Of a stretch of 64,000 bases of DNA, positions 1 to 8,804 are shown in pieces. This stretch comes from an uncultured Clostridia bacterium. GTDB taxonomy: Bacteria > Bacillota > Clostridia > TANB77 > CAG-508. Position 1 is the stretch's first letter, and each line of letters opens with the position of its first letter. The notes under the pieces are model-generated. The model had not been told where the DNA came from, did no database searches, and saw nothing but the letters and a program-made list of their open reading frames with translations. The stretch lies in assembly GCA_934130285.1 (NCBI GenBank), contig CAKOXT010000001.1:496001-560000 (forward strand). The letters are read 5' to 3'. Made by a program: the position numbers and the translations under genes.

Positions 1-1352
1 TTTCCTTCGATTGCAGCTCTTTTACATTCATCTATTTCTTCACTATATCCTGTTTTTATTATTCCACCTTCTTTTATTGTAATTGGTGGTTCGTCAACTA
101 TTGATTTTTCAATCAATTCAGTTACATCTTTTAATTCATCTAAATCAGAATATAATTTTTTTAACATCTTTGAATTGGTTTGACTTAATTCTGTTTTCAA
201 TTCAGGTAATTTGCTTAAAGAACTTTTTAAAGAAATTAAATCTCTTGCATTTGCATTTCCATAAGAGATTCTTCCAGCTAATCTTTCTATATCATATACT
301 CTATTTAATGTTTCTAGGATATCTCCTCTTAAAATCATATTTTCTTTTAATTCTTTAACAGCTTCTAATCTTTCATTTATTTCTTTTACATCTACTAGTG
401 GGTCATTAATCCATCTTCTTAACATTCTTCCACCCATTGATGTTGCTGTTTTATCTAATACCCATAATAGAGTTCCCTTCTTAGATTTATCTCTCATTCT
501 ATCAGTTAACTCTAGGTTTCTTCTTGCATTTACATCTAATGCCATATATTTAGTTGTTTTATATAATTGAATTGTATTTATATGATCTAATTTTATTTTT
601 TGTGTTGCATTCAAATATGAAGTTAATCCATTTATTGCTGCTATTGCAAATAAATTGTCTTTTAGCCCGCTTCCTGTTTCATTTTTAAAAGTATACATTC
701 TCTCAAGAAAATCAGTTTCTTCAGAAAAGCTATCTTCTTCTACATTTGATATACATACATTTATTCTGTCTTTTATTCTTGCAATTTCTTTTTCTGATTC
801 ATACATCATTTTATTAGCCACAATTTCTGCTGGCATAAATCTTGCAATTTCATCTAATAATTTTTCAAAGTTATTTTCTTCTGTAATTTGAGTGGCTAAA
901 AAATCACCTGTGCTTACATCGCATACTGCAATTCCAAAGAACAATCCTTTTTTTACTATTGACATTATGAAATTATTCTTTTTCTCATCTAGTAAATTGC
1001 TTTCAATAACAGTTCCAGGAGTTACTACTCTTATTACATCTCTTTTTACTATGCCTTTTGCTGTTTTAGGATCTTCTAGCTGTTCACATATTGCTACTTT
1101 ATAGCCTTTTGATATAAGTTTTGCAATATACATTTCTGCTGCATGGAAAGGTACTCCGCACATTGGTGCTCTTTCCTCTAATCCGCACGCTCTACCAGTT
1201 AATGTTATTTCCAATTCTCTTGATGCTGTTATGGCATCATCAAAAAACATTTCATAGAAATCTCCTAATCTGTAAAATAGTATGCAATCTTTGTATTCTT
1301 CTTTTTTCTCCATGTAGTGTTGCATCATTGGGGATAGTTGTTGGTCTGCCAT
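1..1352 (-). CDS. mutS: DNA mismatch repair protein MutS (3' part cut by window edge)
   Basis: MutS recognises base mismatches and small loops and recruits MutL. About 450 N-terminal residues are visible before the left edge. Residues 30-37 read GDFYEMFF; Phe32 and Glu34 are the family's mismatch-contacting Phe-x-Glu pair. The mismatch-binding and connector domains follow (CGVPFHAAEMYIAKL; VAICEQLEDP) and the reading frame then enters the lever region; the ATPase domain lies outside the window. The start is ATG at 1352 behind an AAGGAT-type ribosome site, 16 nt after the miaB stop, so the two are probably cotranscribed. The miaB-mutS pairing is common in Firmicutes. Nothing in the visible part looks damaged. 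Confidence 0.95.
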   Translation of the reverse strand, partial: MADQQLSPMMQHYMEKKEEYKDCILFYRLGDFYEMFFDDAITASRELEITLTGRACGLEERAPMCGVPFHAAEMYIAKLISKGYKVAICEQLEDPKTAKGIVKRDVIRVVTPGTVIESNLLDEKKNNFIMSIVKKGLFFGIAVCDVSTGDFLATQITEENNFEKLLDEIARFMPAEIVANKMMYESEKEIARIKDRINVCISNVEEDSFSEETDFLERMYTFKNETGSGLKDNLFAIAAINGLTSYLNATQKIKLDHINTIQLYKTTKYMALDVNARRNLELTDRMRDKSKKGTLLWVLDKTATSMGGRMLRRWINDPLVDVKEINERLEAVKELKENMILRGDILETLNRVYDIERLAGRISYGNANARDLISLKSSLSKLPELKTELSQTNSKMLKKLYSDLDELKDVTELIEKSIVDEPPITIKEGGIIKTGYSEEIDECKRAAIEG

Positions 1353-1368
1353 TTTTTATCCTTCTTTC

Positions 1369-2679
1369 TTATTTCTGAATTTCTCCTGCTAAATACCACT
1401 TATGTTCTTCTGTAATTTTAATATCTATCATTTTGCCAATCAATTCTTCATTTCCTTTAAAGTTTACAACTTTGTTTGTATCTGTCCTTCCTGTTAATGT
1501 CTCTTTGTCATTTTTACTATATCCGTCTACTAATATTCTTTGTGTTGTTCCTATGTATTTTTGATTGTTTTCTGAAACTCTACTATCAAATAATTCTTTT
1601 AGTCTATCAAATCTTTGGTGTTTTATTTCTTCCGGAATTTGATTTTCCATCTTATCTGCAACTGTTCCTTCTCTTCTTGAATATATAAACATATATACTT
1701 GTTCGTAATTTACTTTTCTAACTACATCTAATGTGTCTTCAAAGTCTTCTTCTGTTTCATCCGGAAAGCCAACTATTATATCAGTAGATAAAACAATATC
1801 AGGTATTCTAGTTTTCATTTTGTCCACTAAGGCAAGATATTGTTCTTTAGTATATTTTCTGTTCATTTTTTTTAATACTTCTGAGCTTCCTGATTGTAAT
1901 GGTAAGTGGATTACTCTTGCTATTTTGGAATTATTGGCAATAGCTTCAATTACATCGTCTGTAAAATCTTTTGGATGTGGTGAAATAAATCTTATTCTTT
2001 CAATTCCATCTATTTTACAAACATCATTTAATAAATTAGCAAATTTGTATCCTTCACCACCATTATATGAATTTACATTTTGTCCTAATAGTGTTATTTC
2101 TTTATATCCTTCTTCTGCTAATTCTTTTACTTCATTTAATATATCTTCTGGTTTTCTACTTCTTTCTCTTCCTCTTACATAAGGAACAATACAATATGTG
2201 CAGAAATTATTGCATCCGTACATAATTGTTACAGAAGCTTTTGATGAGTCATTTCTTTTTATTGGTAGTCCTTCAATTACTTCACCATCAATATCTATTA
2301 CATCTCTTACTCTTTTTCCACTTTCTAATGTCTTTTTTAGATCTTCTTCAAATTTATGTAATGTATGTGTTCCAAAAACTATATCTGTGTAATTATAACT
2401 TTTCTTAATTTTTTCTAGCATAGCTGGTTCTTGCATCATACAACCACCTATAGCTATAATAGTTCCTTTTTCCTCTTTTTGCTTTTTTAATTCTCCTAAT
2501 TTACCAAATAATCTTTCTTCTGCATTTTCTCTTACACAGCACGTATTATAAATTACTAAATCTGCTTCTTCTAGTTTTTCAGTCTTTTCGAATCCCATTT
2601 TTTCAACGATTCCAGCTATTTTTTCTGAATCGTTTTCATTTAATTGGCATCCCATTGTTGTTATGTAATATTTTTTCAT
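1369..2679 (-). CDS. miaB: tRNA-2-methylthio-N6-dimethylallyladenosine synthase MiaB
   Basis: Radical-SAM methylthiotransferase that adds a methylthio group to i6A37 in tRNAs reading UNN codons. The 436-residue length is typical. The N-terminal UPF0004 domain has its three auxiliary-cluster cysteines at Cys11 (MGCQ), Cys47 (NTCC) and Cys80 (GGCM). The radical-SAM CxxxCxxC motif is Cys156, Cys160 and Cys163 (YGCNNFCTYC). The last 70 or so residues form a TRAM domain. The NTCCVREN and VRGRERSR signatures fit MiaB better than MtaB or RimO. It sits between a transglutaminase-like gene (15-nt gap) and mutS in a minus-strand operon. Confidence 0.95.
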   Translation of the reverse strand: MKKYYITTMGCQLNENDSEKIAGIVEKMGFEKTEKLEEADLVIYNTCCVRENAEERLFGKLGELKKQKEEKGTIIAIGGCMMQEPAMLEKIKKSYNYTDIVFGTHTLHKFEEDLKKTLESGKRVRDVIDIDGEVIEGLPIKRNDSSKASVTIMYGCNNFCTYCIVPYVRGRERSRKPEDILNEVKELAEEGYKEITLLGQNVNSYNGGEGYKFANLLNDVCKIDGIERIRFISPHPKDFTDDVIEAIANNSKIARVIHLPLQSGSSEVLKKMNRKYTKEQYLALVDKMKTRIPDIVLSTDIIVGFPDETEEDFEDTLDVVRKVNYEQVYMFIYSRREGTVADKMENQIPEEIKHQRFDRLKELFDSRVSENNQKYIGTTQRILVDGYSKNDKETLTGRTDTNKVVNFKGNEELIGKMIDIKITEEHKWYLAGEIQK

Positions 2680-2694
2680 ATTTTTTCCTTTCTA

Positions 2695-3732
2695 TTATTC
2701 CTTATGATATAACTCTGGATATATAAATTCTTGTCCATTTTCTGTTATTGTTTGATTTAGAAAATGATTTGTATTAATATTATCACCTTGGCAAAAATAC
2801 TTGTATCTATTTTCATCCGGCAATTTATTTCCATTTATTATTATTGGGTCATCCCATGTGACATCTACTGAATACCATTGTTCATTTATTTTTACATAAT
2901 TCCACATGTGATTTTCTCTTGTACCTTCTGAGTTTTCCGCTTCACCTGAAACTAGTATACATGGTATTTCTAGTTTATCTAATAAATATTTGAATGTTTT
3001 TGCATATCCTTCACATACTACTTTTTTATTTATTAGTGCTCCATATATGTCTCTATTATTTTCTGCTGAGTATGTTGTGTCATACTCTAAGTTGTCTATT
3101 AACCAATTGTGAATATATTGTATTTGCTGATAATTACTTCCATGTGCATTTTCTAAAATTTCACTTGATACAGCTTCAATTTCAGCTAATTGCTCATCTA
3201 TCTCCTCTGATAAAATATCATCTTTCAGATAATTTGCTTCTCCATCACTACTTGATAAATATACTTGATATGTAACATTTCTGCCTTGTGTATATGTTAT
3301 AGTTCTTAATACCATTTTGGTAAAATCCACATAATACAAATCCACATGATCATACCTTAAAGCATCTACTGCATTTTGATATTCTGAACTAAGTAATTCT
3401 AACCCATTATTTTGACCTAATAAATTATCAAATTCGTGGTTAGTAAATCTTATTGATTCTGTTCCTGTTTTTAGTTTGTCTTTTTCCTTAAGAAATTTAT
3501 CATAAATTATTTTTGCATTTTCACCTAACTGATCATAATAATATGTATCTTCGGTACCATTAGAATGACTCAAATTTCCATCAGATAATGTTAATCCATT
3601 ATCTATGTATTCATCTACACTTTTTATATTTATTATTTTCTTAACACTTATAACATTAGTTTTTTCTAATATTATAAATACTGCTAAAAAATATATTATA
3701 ACAATTAACAAAATCTTTAGTTTCTTTTTCAT
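2695..3732 (-). CDS. membrane-anchored transglutaminase-like domain protein
   Basis: A 345-residue protein with an N-terminal membrane anchor (residues 5-24) and no clear signal-peptidase site, so probably facing outward while tethered. The C-terminal half carries a transglutaminase-core / papain-like fold: Cys240 in VVCEGYAKTF, His in ENHMWNYV and Asp in SVDVTWDDP supply the Cys-His-Asp triad. The 130 residues between anchor and core are not recognised. Such bacterial proteins are usually annotated as cell-wall or peptide hydrolases or crosslinkers, but the substrate is unknown. It lies between ychF and miaB with 10-15 nt gaps, so it is in their operon. The ATG follows a GAGGG site. Confidence 0.75.
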   Translation of the reverse strand: MKKKLKILLIVIIYFLAVFIILEKTNVISVKKIINIKSVDEYIDNGLTLSDGNLSHSNGTEDTYYYDQLGENAKIIYDKFLKEKDKLKTGTESIRFTNHEFDNLLGQNNGLELLSSEYQNAVDALRYDHVDLYYVDFTKMVLRTITYTQGRNVTYQVYLSSSDGEANYLKDDILSEEIDEQLAEIEAVSSEILENAHGSNYQQIQYIHNWLIDNLEYDTTYSAENNRDIYGALINKKVVCEGYAKTFKYLLDKLEIPCILVSGEAENSEGTRENHMWNYVKINEQWYSVDVTWDDPIIINGNKLPDENRYKYFCQGDNINTNHFLNQTITENGQEFIYPELYHKE

Positions 3733-3742
3733 TAATCCCTCA

Positions 3743-4834
3743 TTATACGTTAAATCTAAATAATACTATGTCTCCATCTTGCATGATATAATCTTTACCT
3801 TCTAGTCTCATAAGACCTTTTTCTTTTACAGCATTCATTGATCCTTCTCTCATTAAATCATCATATGATACAACTTCTGCACGTATAAATCCTCTTTCGA
3901 TATCTGAATGAATTTTTCCAGCTGCTTGAGGAGCTTTTGTTCCTATCTTAATTGTCCAAGCTCTTACTTCTGGTTCACCTGCTGTTAAGAAAGACATTAA
4001 TCCTAATAATTTGTAGCTTGCTTTTATAACTTTGTCTAATCCTGATTCTTCTAAGCCTAAATCATGTAGCATTTCTATTTTATCTTCTTTGTCTAATGTG
4101 CTTAATTCTTCTTCAAGTCTAACACATAATGGTATAACTTCTGCATTTTCACTTTTTGCATATTCTCTTACCTTTTTTACATTTTCATTATCATCTGCAT
4201 TGTTTATTTCATCTTCTGAAATATTTGCTATATAAAGAATTGGTTTCATTGTTAATAGGAAAGCATCTTTTATAACTTCTTTTTCTTCATCAGTTAACTC
4301 AAGCGTTCTTGCTGATTTTCCTTCTTCTAAAGTTTTCTTTATTTTCTCTAATGTATCAATCTCAAATTGATATTTTTTATCTGCTTTTAAATTTTTCTTT
4401 GCTCTTTCTAATCTTTTATCTACTGTTTCCATGTCTGCAAATATTAATTCTAAGTTGATTGTTTCTATATCTCTTAATGGATCTACGCTTCCGTCAACGT
4501 GTACAATGTTGCTGTCTTCAAAGCATCTTACAACTTCAACAATACTATCTACTTCTCTAATATGTGATAAGAATTTGTTTCCTAATCCTTCACCCTTGCT
4601 TGCTCCTTTTACTAAACCTGCTATATCAACAAATTCTATTACAGCAGGTGTTGTTTTTTCTGGATGATACATTTCTGTTAATTTTTCTAATCTCTCATCT
4701 GGTACTGCAACAACTCCAACATTTGGTTCTATAGTACAAAATGGATAATTTGCACATTCAGCTCCGGCGTTTGTTATACTATTAAACATTGTGCTTTTTC
4801 CTACGTTTGGTAGGCCTACTATTCCTATTTTCAT
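3743..4834 (-). CDS. ychF: redox-regulated ATPase YchF (Ola1 family)
   Basis: Obg-related P-loop ATPase that binds ribosomes and is linked to translation and stress control. 363 residues, full length. The P-loop is residues 7-15 (GLPNVGKST), followed by the switch and G3 region (DIAGLVKGASKGEGLGNKFL). The position of the G4 motif reads NISE, in line with ATP rather than GTP preference in this family. A TGS domain closes the protein (ITWTIKIG-like stretch to VLFRFNV). The ATG is preceded by AGAAAGGA. It is the first or second gene of the run leading through the transglutaminase-like gene to miaB and mutS; the HAD gene ends 15 nt upstream. Confidence 0.95.
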   Translation of the reverse strand: MKIGIVGLPNVGKSTMFNSITNAGAECANYPFCTIEPNVGVVAVPDERLEKLTEMYHPEKTTPAVIEFVDIAGLVKGASKGEGLGNKFLSHIREVDSIVEVVRCFEDSNIVHVDGSVDPLRDIETINLELIFADMETVDKRLERAKKNLKADKKYQFEIDTLEKIKKTLEEGKSARTLELTDEEKEVIKDAFLLTMKPILYIANISEDEINNADDNENVKKVREYAKSENAEVIPLCVRLEEELSTLDKEDKIEMLHDLGLEESGLDKVIKASYKLLGLMSFLTAGEPEVRAWTIKIGTKAPQAAGKIHSDIERGFIRAEVVSYDDLMREGSMNAVKEKGLMRLEGKDYIMQDGDIVLFRFNV

Positions 4835-4849
4835 CTTATTTCTTCCTTT

Positions 4850-5431
4850 CTATTTTTTATCTGATAATTCTCTTATATATCTATATACTTCGCCCCAAAT
4901 ATAACACTCCTTTATGTTTTTATCATTGGCTGGTTTCATATTACTATCTCTTAAATATATTGATTTTATATTTTCTTTTGAAAGTTTCATACAGTTACTT
5001 AATGAATCTTCTACCATTAGATCTATATTTTCTTTTTTTGCAGTTTCAACTTTTTCTGGTGTTTCCCAATAATATTTATCAAAAGTTATATTTTCTTTTT
5101 CAAGCATTTCTTGTGCTAATTTTTTCATAACCGGAATATCATGACCTCTAGCTGTTATTACTACTAGTTCATGTCCATCTTTTTTTAATAGTTCTATAAC
5201 TTCTTTGGCACCTGGCATTATGTGGCTCTTTTTAGTTCCTTCTATTAAATATTTTTCTATAAACTCATTTTTTTCATCATCTGCCCATTTATATCTATCT
5301 TGAGCCCATTGTGCAGATTGATCTTTCGTTGAATTTCTATTTAATTTCAATATATCATATAATTCTGCTTCATTTCTAAATTGTTTTTCTGTATCTAGCA
5401 CTACTCCATCAAGGTCTAATCCTATCTTCAT
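4850..5431 (-). CDS. HAD-superfamily phosphatase, 5'-nucleotidase-like
   Basis: A 193-residue HAD hydrolase. The N-terminal motif DLDGVVLDT places the nucleophile at Asp6 and the acid at Asp8. Motif II is VVITARGHD, and the C-terminal acidic motif is LMVEDSLSNC. The layout matches the NT5C-type or YqfW-like putative nucleotidase group, which hydrolyse phosphomonoesters; the actual substrate cannot be read from sequence. The ATG follows a TAAGGAGG site. ychF begins 15 nt downstream, so cotranscription is likely. Confidence 0.75.
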   Translation of the reverse strand: MKIGLDLDGVVLDTEKQFRNEAELYDILKLNRNSTKDQSAQWAQDRYKWADDEKNEFIEKYLIEGTKKSHIMPGAKEVIELLKKDGHELVVITARGHDIPVMKKLAQEMLEKENITFDKYYWETPEKVETAKKENIDLMVEDSLSNCMKLSKENIKSIYLRDSNMKPANDKNIKECYIWGEVYRYIRELSDKK

Positions 5432-5471
5432 TTTTTCCTCCTTATAGTTTTTACTTATATTTGTATCATTT

Positions 5472-5505
5472 AAATAGACAGCATTCCTGCTGCCTATTTT
5501 TTCTT
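5472..5505. terminator. hairpin with T-run
   Basis: Inverted repeat with 12-nt arms (5472-5483 and 5488-5499, one wobble or mismatch) around a TTCC loop. A run of T follows on the plus strand and a weaker one on the minus strand. It lies downstream of the PHP gene and upstream of the HAD gene, so it probably ends the PHP transcript. The remaining 5500-5628 stretch is AT-rich and shows no gene. Confidence 0.5.
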
Positions 5506-5628
5506 TTATATTTTATTACGAAACAGGTATGTTTTATTTTTCTATTTAACGCATATAATTTATCACAATTCTTCATTTTTTACAAGCATTATTGAATAAC
5601 TCTAATTTCTATTTTTTCGCATTATTCA

Positions 5629-6519
5629 TTATTTCAATAATTTTTCTATGATATTGTTTTTAGCCATTTCATCTAGGTTTATATTTGTATTTATCAATCC
5701 TATTTCGATATGATTTTTTCCGTATGAGTGGAAGTCTGAACCTATTGTTGTAAATAAATTGTTTTCATCAGCAATTTTTTTCCAAAAATCCACTTCATCT
5801 ATTATATTTTCTTCTTTATTAACATATATGTATAAGGCTTCTATGCCATCTGGTTTCATCTCTTTAATGATTTCTATAATATCATCTCGAGTTGCCTTTC
5901 CTTCATATGGATATGCCATTGGATGTGCTAATACTACTTTTCCATTCGCATTTTTAATCATCTCTGTAGCTTCTTTGGGAGATATTGTTTCTTTTTTTAC
6001 ATAAGCTGGACATCCCTTATTCATTATAGCTTCAATAAACATTCCTTTATTGGGTATATTTCCAAATTGTTTTAATAACTTTTCTGCATTTCGCTTGTTA
6101 TTTATTACATCTAGTGCAATATGAGATTTTGTAACAGCATCTATTTTGTCTAGTTCTTCAACATTTATTTCATATCCAATTTCTCTAAGTTTTTCTCCAA
6201 CATCTTTTAAATACACATGTCGTGATTCTCTTATTTTTGTTAATTGATTTTTAAATGTCTTGTTATTAAGGTCATAGTTATACCCTAACACATGAATTTT
6301 AGTTTTCTCTGTTCTAGTTGAAATCTCTACTCCAGGTATAAGCTGTATTCCTTGATTTTTGGCATATTGTATTATTTCACTCGTATATGCTTCCGTACTA
6401 TCATGATCTGTAATTGACATTGTTGTAACTCCGTTTTTCACAGCTTCGTCTATTATTTCTTTGGGTGTTAATTTTCCATCTGAAATAGTTGTATGCATGT
6501 GTAAATCTATTTTTCCCAT
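5629..6519 (-). CDS. PHP-domain phosphoesterase (TrpH/YciV-like)
   Basis: A 296-residue polymerase-and-histidinol-phosphatase (PHP) protein. The first motif DLHMHTTISDG gives metal-binding His7 and His9. The second is SITDHDS near residue 40, the third GVEIST, then LAHPMAYP and a C-terminal TIGSDFHSYG. This is the complete metal-ligand set of the YciV / RNase AM / 3',5'-nucleoside-bisphosphate phosphatase group, which removes phosphates from nucleotide ends. Substrate is inferred from the family only. It stands 45 nt downstream of the serpin-like gene. Confidence 0.8.
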   Translation of the reverse strand: MGKIDLHMHTTISDGKLTPKEIIDEAVKNGVTTMSITDHDSTEAYTSEIIQYAKNQGIQLIPGVEISTRTEKTKIHVLGYNYDLNNKTFKNQLTKIRESRHVYLKDVGEKLREIGYEINVEELDKIDAVTKSHIALDVINNKRNAEKLLKQFGNIPNKGMFIEAIMNKGCPAYVKKETISPKEATEMIKNANGKVVLAHPMAYPYEGKATRDDIIEIIKEMKPDGIEALYIYVNKEENIIDEVDFWKKIADENNLFTTIGSDFHSYGKNHIEIGLINTNINLDEMAKNNIIEKLLK

Positions 6520-6564
6520 ATAAGCTCTCCTATCTTTTGGTTTACAATTTTTTATTTTATAGTT

Positions 6565-7683
6565 TTATTGAAATTTAGTTATATCTTCAACTCTTCCAGC
6601 AAAGTATGGTAATTTTCTTCCTTTTTCTCTTAAGAATATTGCAAAAGTATCATCTACATAAAAATATCTAGGTTTATCTTTTTCCTCTATTGATGTTGAC
6701 TTAACCATTATATCAATACCTGCTTCGCTTTTTATTTCTCCACCTTTTTCGTCTAATGAAAACTTTATTGTTTGTATTGCTTTTTCTATTATAGCCTTAT
6801 CATAAACCGGATCAGCTGTTTCGAATTCTTTATCCTGTAATTCAGTGTATTCTCTTTTTTCATTAAATGTTAAATTAGGTGCTTTAAACTCATCCACATC
6901 TTTAAATTCACTGCTTCCTGTATAATTTTCTGATTCTTTATTCATATTGTCATATATTTCATTAAATGTTTTTCCTTGTGGACTTTTGCAGAAAATAACT
7001 TCATCATCACTTTTTGTATTTACTATAATTGCAAAATCATCTTTCGAATTATAATATAATACTTTAATTTGACTGCCAACTGTTTCTTTTGTATTTTCAT
7101 CTATTCCAAAATATTTTACATCTTTATACTTATTTCCAAAGTCTCCGTTTTCTAATTTATCAAACTCTTTTAAAAATTCAAATTTTCTGTATAACATAGC
7201 ATAGAAGAAATATCTTTTTTCATCATTGTTATTTGGATCATCTAATTCGTTTTCTGACCATCCAAAATCCTCTAAAATATCACTTTCTTGATTAAATTTT
7301 TCCTTTATGCCATTTTCTATTTGCTCTTTTAATTCAAGTGACTTAATTCCATATGTTTTGAAGTAATATTCTTCTGAAATCATGTCTTCAGTGAAATCTT
7401 TTTTATTAAGATTCTCTGCCATTTTTTCTTGTGGATCAAATATAATATCCTTTTTTACAACATTATCTCTCATGTCGTTCCAAACTAATTGAAATGTTCC
7501 ACACCAACTGCTATCTGATGTTATTGTATCTCTCATAGTTGGAACAATAGTAATTCCATCTGTTTTTTGTAATTTAGTAGCTGTTTTTCTAAAAATATTC
7601 GTCTTATTTATTATGATTATTCCTGCAATTAGTAAAACTGCTAAAATAGTAATAATAATTAGATATTTGTTTTTCTTTTTCAT
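6565..7683 (-). CDS. membrane-anchored serpin-like protein
   Basis: A 372-residue protein with an N-terminal membrane anchor (about residues 7-25). Its last 120 residues read like a serpin. FKAPNLTFNEKREY resembles the strand-6B region. TIKFSLDEKGGEIKSEAG resembles the reactive-loop hinge (family pattern D-E-x-G-x-E-A). FAIFLREKGRKLPYFAGRV resembles the C-terminal serpin signature ending in GRV. Serpins trap serine or cysteine proteases, and bacterial ones are extracellular. The hinge lacks the small alanine-rich run of inhibitory serpins, so it may not inhibit. The N-terminal 200 residues are not obviously serpin. The ATG follows an AAGGAGAAG site. Confidence 0.55.
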   Translation of the reverse strand: MKKKNKYLIIITILAVLLIAGIIIINKTNIFRKTATKLQKTDGITIVPTMRDTITSDSSWCGTFQLVWNDMRDNVVKKDIIFDPQEKMAENLNKKDFTEDMISEEYYFKTYGIKSLELKEQIENGIKEKFNQESDILEDFGWSENELDDPNNNDEKRYFFYAMLYRKFEFLKEFDKLENGDFGNKYKDVKYFGIDENTKETVGSQIKVLYYNSKDDFAIIVNTKSDDEVIFCKSPQGKTFNEIYDNMNKESENYTGSSEFKDVDEFKAPNLTFNEKREYTELQDKEFETADPVYDKAIIEKAIQTIKFSLDEKGGEIKSEAGIDIMVKSTSIEEKDKPRYFYVDDTFAIFLREKGRKLPYFAGRVEDITKFQ

Positions 7684-7784
7684 CTGCAGCTTCTCCTTTC
7701 TTCCCTATATATTTTATTTTAACATATCTTTTTAATAATTTTTATATCAAAAGTAAAATTTGTAAAAATTATCTCCAGCATAAT

Positions 7785-7838
7785 TTAAGTGGTAAGATAA
7801 AAGTAGACTTTTGTATCTACTTTTATCTTACCACTTAA
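7785..7838. repeat. perfect 23-bp palindrome with 8-nt loop
   Basis: Arms 7785-7807 and 7816-7838 are exact reverse complements, separated by 8 nt (7808-7815). It lies in the 314-bp gene-free stretch 7684-7997. To its right a smaller repeat (TAGCTT near 7842, AAGCTA near 7875) and the tRNA terminator follow; I find no credible reading frame there. The stem is far longer than a factor-independent terminator needs and has no T-run directly after it, so it may be a foldback insertion or a processed RNA. Confidence 0.8.
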
Positions 7839-7930
7839 CATAGCTTGCGGTTGTTGTTTCACTTCGTTTTACAAAGCTAAAAGCGTAATAAAAGGAGCCA
7901 TTATCTTCGTATGCATGACATATCTACGAC

Positions 7931-7959
7931 AAAAAAAATCAACTATTACTAGTTGATTT
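7931..7959 (-). terminator. terminator of the sigH-tRNA-Thr transcript
   Basis: On the minus strand a 10-bp stem (7950-7959 with 7936-7945, loop 7946-7949) is followed by eight T residues. It lies about 40 nt beyond the tRNA 3' end. Confidence 0.85.
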
Positions 7960-7997
7960 AATCATTAACGTCACACTGGTGCAACGATTTTATTTTA

Positions 7998-8073
7998 TGG
8001 AGCTTTCAGCCAGAATCGAACTGGCGACCCCATCCTTACCATGGATGTGCTCTACCTACTGAGCTATGAAAGC
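7998..8073 (-). tRNA. tRNA-Thr (anticodon GGU)
   Basis: A 76-nt cloverleaf. The 7-bp acceptor stem is GCTTTCA with TGAAAGC, the D-arm GCTC/GAGC, the anticodon stem CATCC/GGATG with loop ATGGTAA (anticodon GGT), and the T-arm GCCAG/CTGGC with loop TTCGATT. CCA is encoded after discriminator T. The anticodon reads ACC and ACU. It begins 6 nt after the sigH stop codon and precedes a terminator, so it is probably processed from the sigH mRNA. Confidence 0.95.
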
Positions 8074-8079
8074 ACTTTA

Positions 8080-8736
8080 TTACTCATCATAGTTCAAAAT
8101 ATTTTTTATTGTTTTCTTTCTGATTCTTTGTATAGCATTATCTACTGATTTAACTGGTGCATCTAGCTTTTCTGCAATTTCTGTATAACTTTCACCATTT
8201 GTATATCTATGTAATACTTGTTTTTCAAAATCACTTAATGTCTCATCAATCCTATCTTCTACAAATGTATAGTATTCTTTTTTAGTTACTATATCTAAAG
8301 GATCTTCTGCTGCGTTTTCTGTTTCAAATACCTCTAGCAAACTAGTATCTTCATTTTCATCATATGCTGATATATTTAATGACAAGTACGAATTAAGTGG
8401 CATATGTTTTTGTCTCATTGATGATTTTATTGCTGTTTGTAATTGTCTTTCTACGCATAGATTAGCAAAAGTTTTAAAAGAACTTTGTTTTTCAGGGTCA
8501 AAACTTTTAATGGCTTTAAATAATCCTATTAAGCCTTCTTGAATTATATCTTCTTTTTCGGCTCCTACAATAAAGTATTTTCCAGCTTTCATGCTGACAA
8601 CTTCAGTGTATTTTTCTAAAAGGTAATTTAAGGCCTTTTTGTCTCCATTTTTTATTTTTTGAATCAATTTATTATCATCAAGAGTATCAAATTCTTCATT
8701 TTGAAAATATAAATTTTGCATTCGTTCCCTAACCAT
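8080..8736 (-). CDS. sigH: RNA polymerase sigma factor SigH
   Basis: Sigma-70-family factor of 218 residues matching Spo0H/SigH, which directs early sporulation and stationary-phase genes. Region 2 is intact (EKEDIIQEGLIGLFKAIKSFD, then the -10-recognition stretch FANLCVERQLQTAIKSSMRQKHMPLNSY), and region 4 has a helix-turn-helix (SYTEIAEKLDAPVKSVDNAIQRIRKK). It has its own consensus promoter. The ATG at 8736 abuts an AAAAGGA sequence; the in-frame ATG at 8721, behind AGGGA, is a reasonable alternative start. tRNA-Thr follows 6 nt after the stop, which is unusual. Confidence 0.92.
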   Translation of the reverse strand: MVRERMQNLYFQNEEFDTLDDNKLIQKIKNGDKKALNYLLEKYTEVVSMKAGKYFIVGAEKEDIIQEGLIGLFKAIKSFDPEKQSSFKTFANLCVERQLQTAIKSSMRQKHMPLNSYLSLNISAYDENEDTSLLEVFETENAAEDPLDIVTKKEYYTFVEDRIDETLSDFEKQVLHRYTNGESYTEIAEKLDAPVKSVDNAIQRIRKKTIKNILNYDE

Positions 8737-8759
8737 TCCTTTTGCTTAATCTATTTTGT

Positions 8760-8788
8760 ATTATATTGTCAAAGTATTTATATGTCAA
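8760..8788 (-). promoter_or_regulatory. consensus sigma-A promoter of sigH
   Basis: On the minus strand TTGACA (8788-8783), a 17-nt spacer, then TATAAT (8765-8760): both hexamers are exact. The predicted start lies about 17 nt before the sigH ATG. A repeat of CAAAGTATT overlaps the -35 and spacer and could be an operator, since sigH genes are typically repressed in growth; that is inference. Confidence 0.85.
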
Positions 8789-8804
8789 TACTTTGAGCAA
8801 ATTT

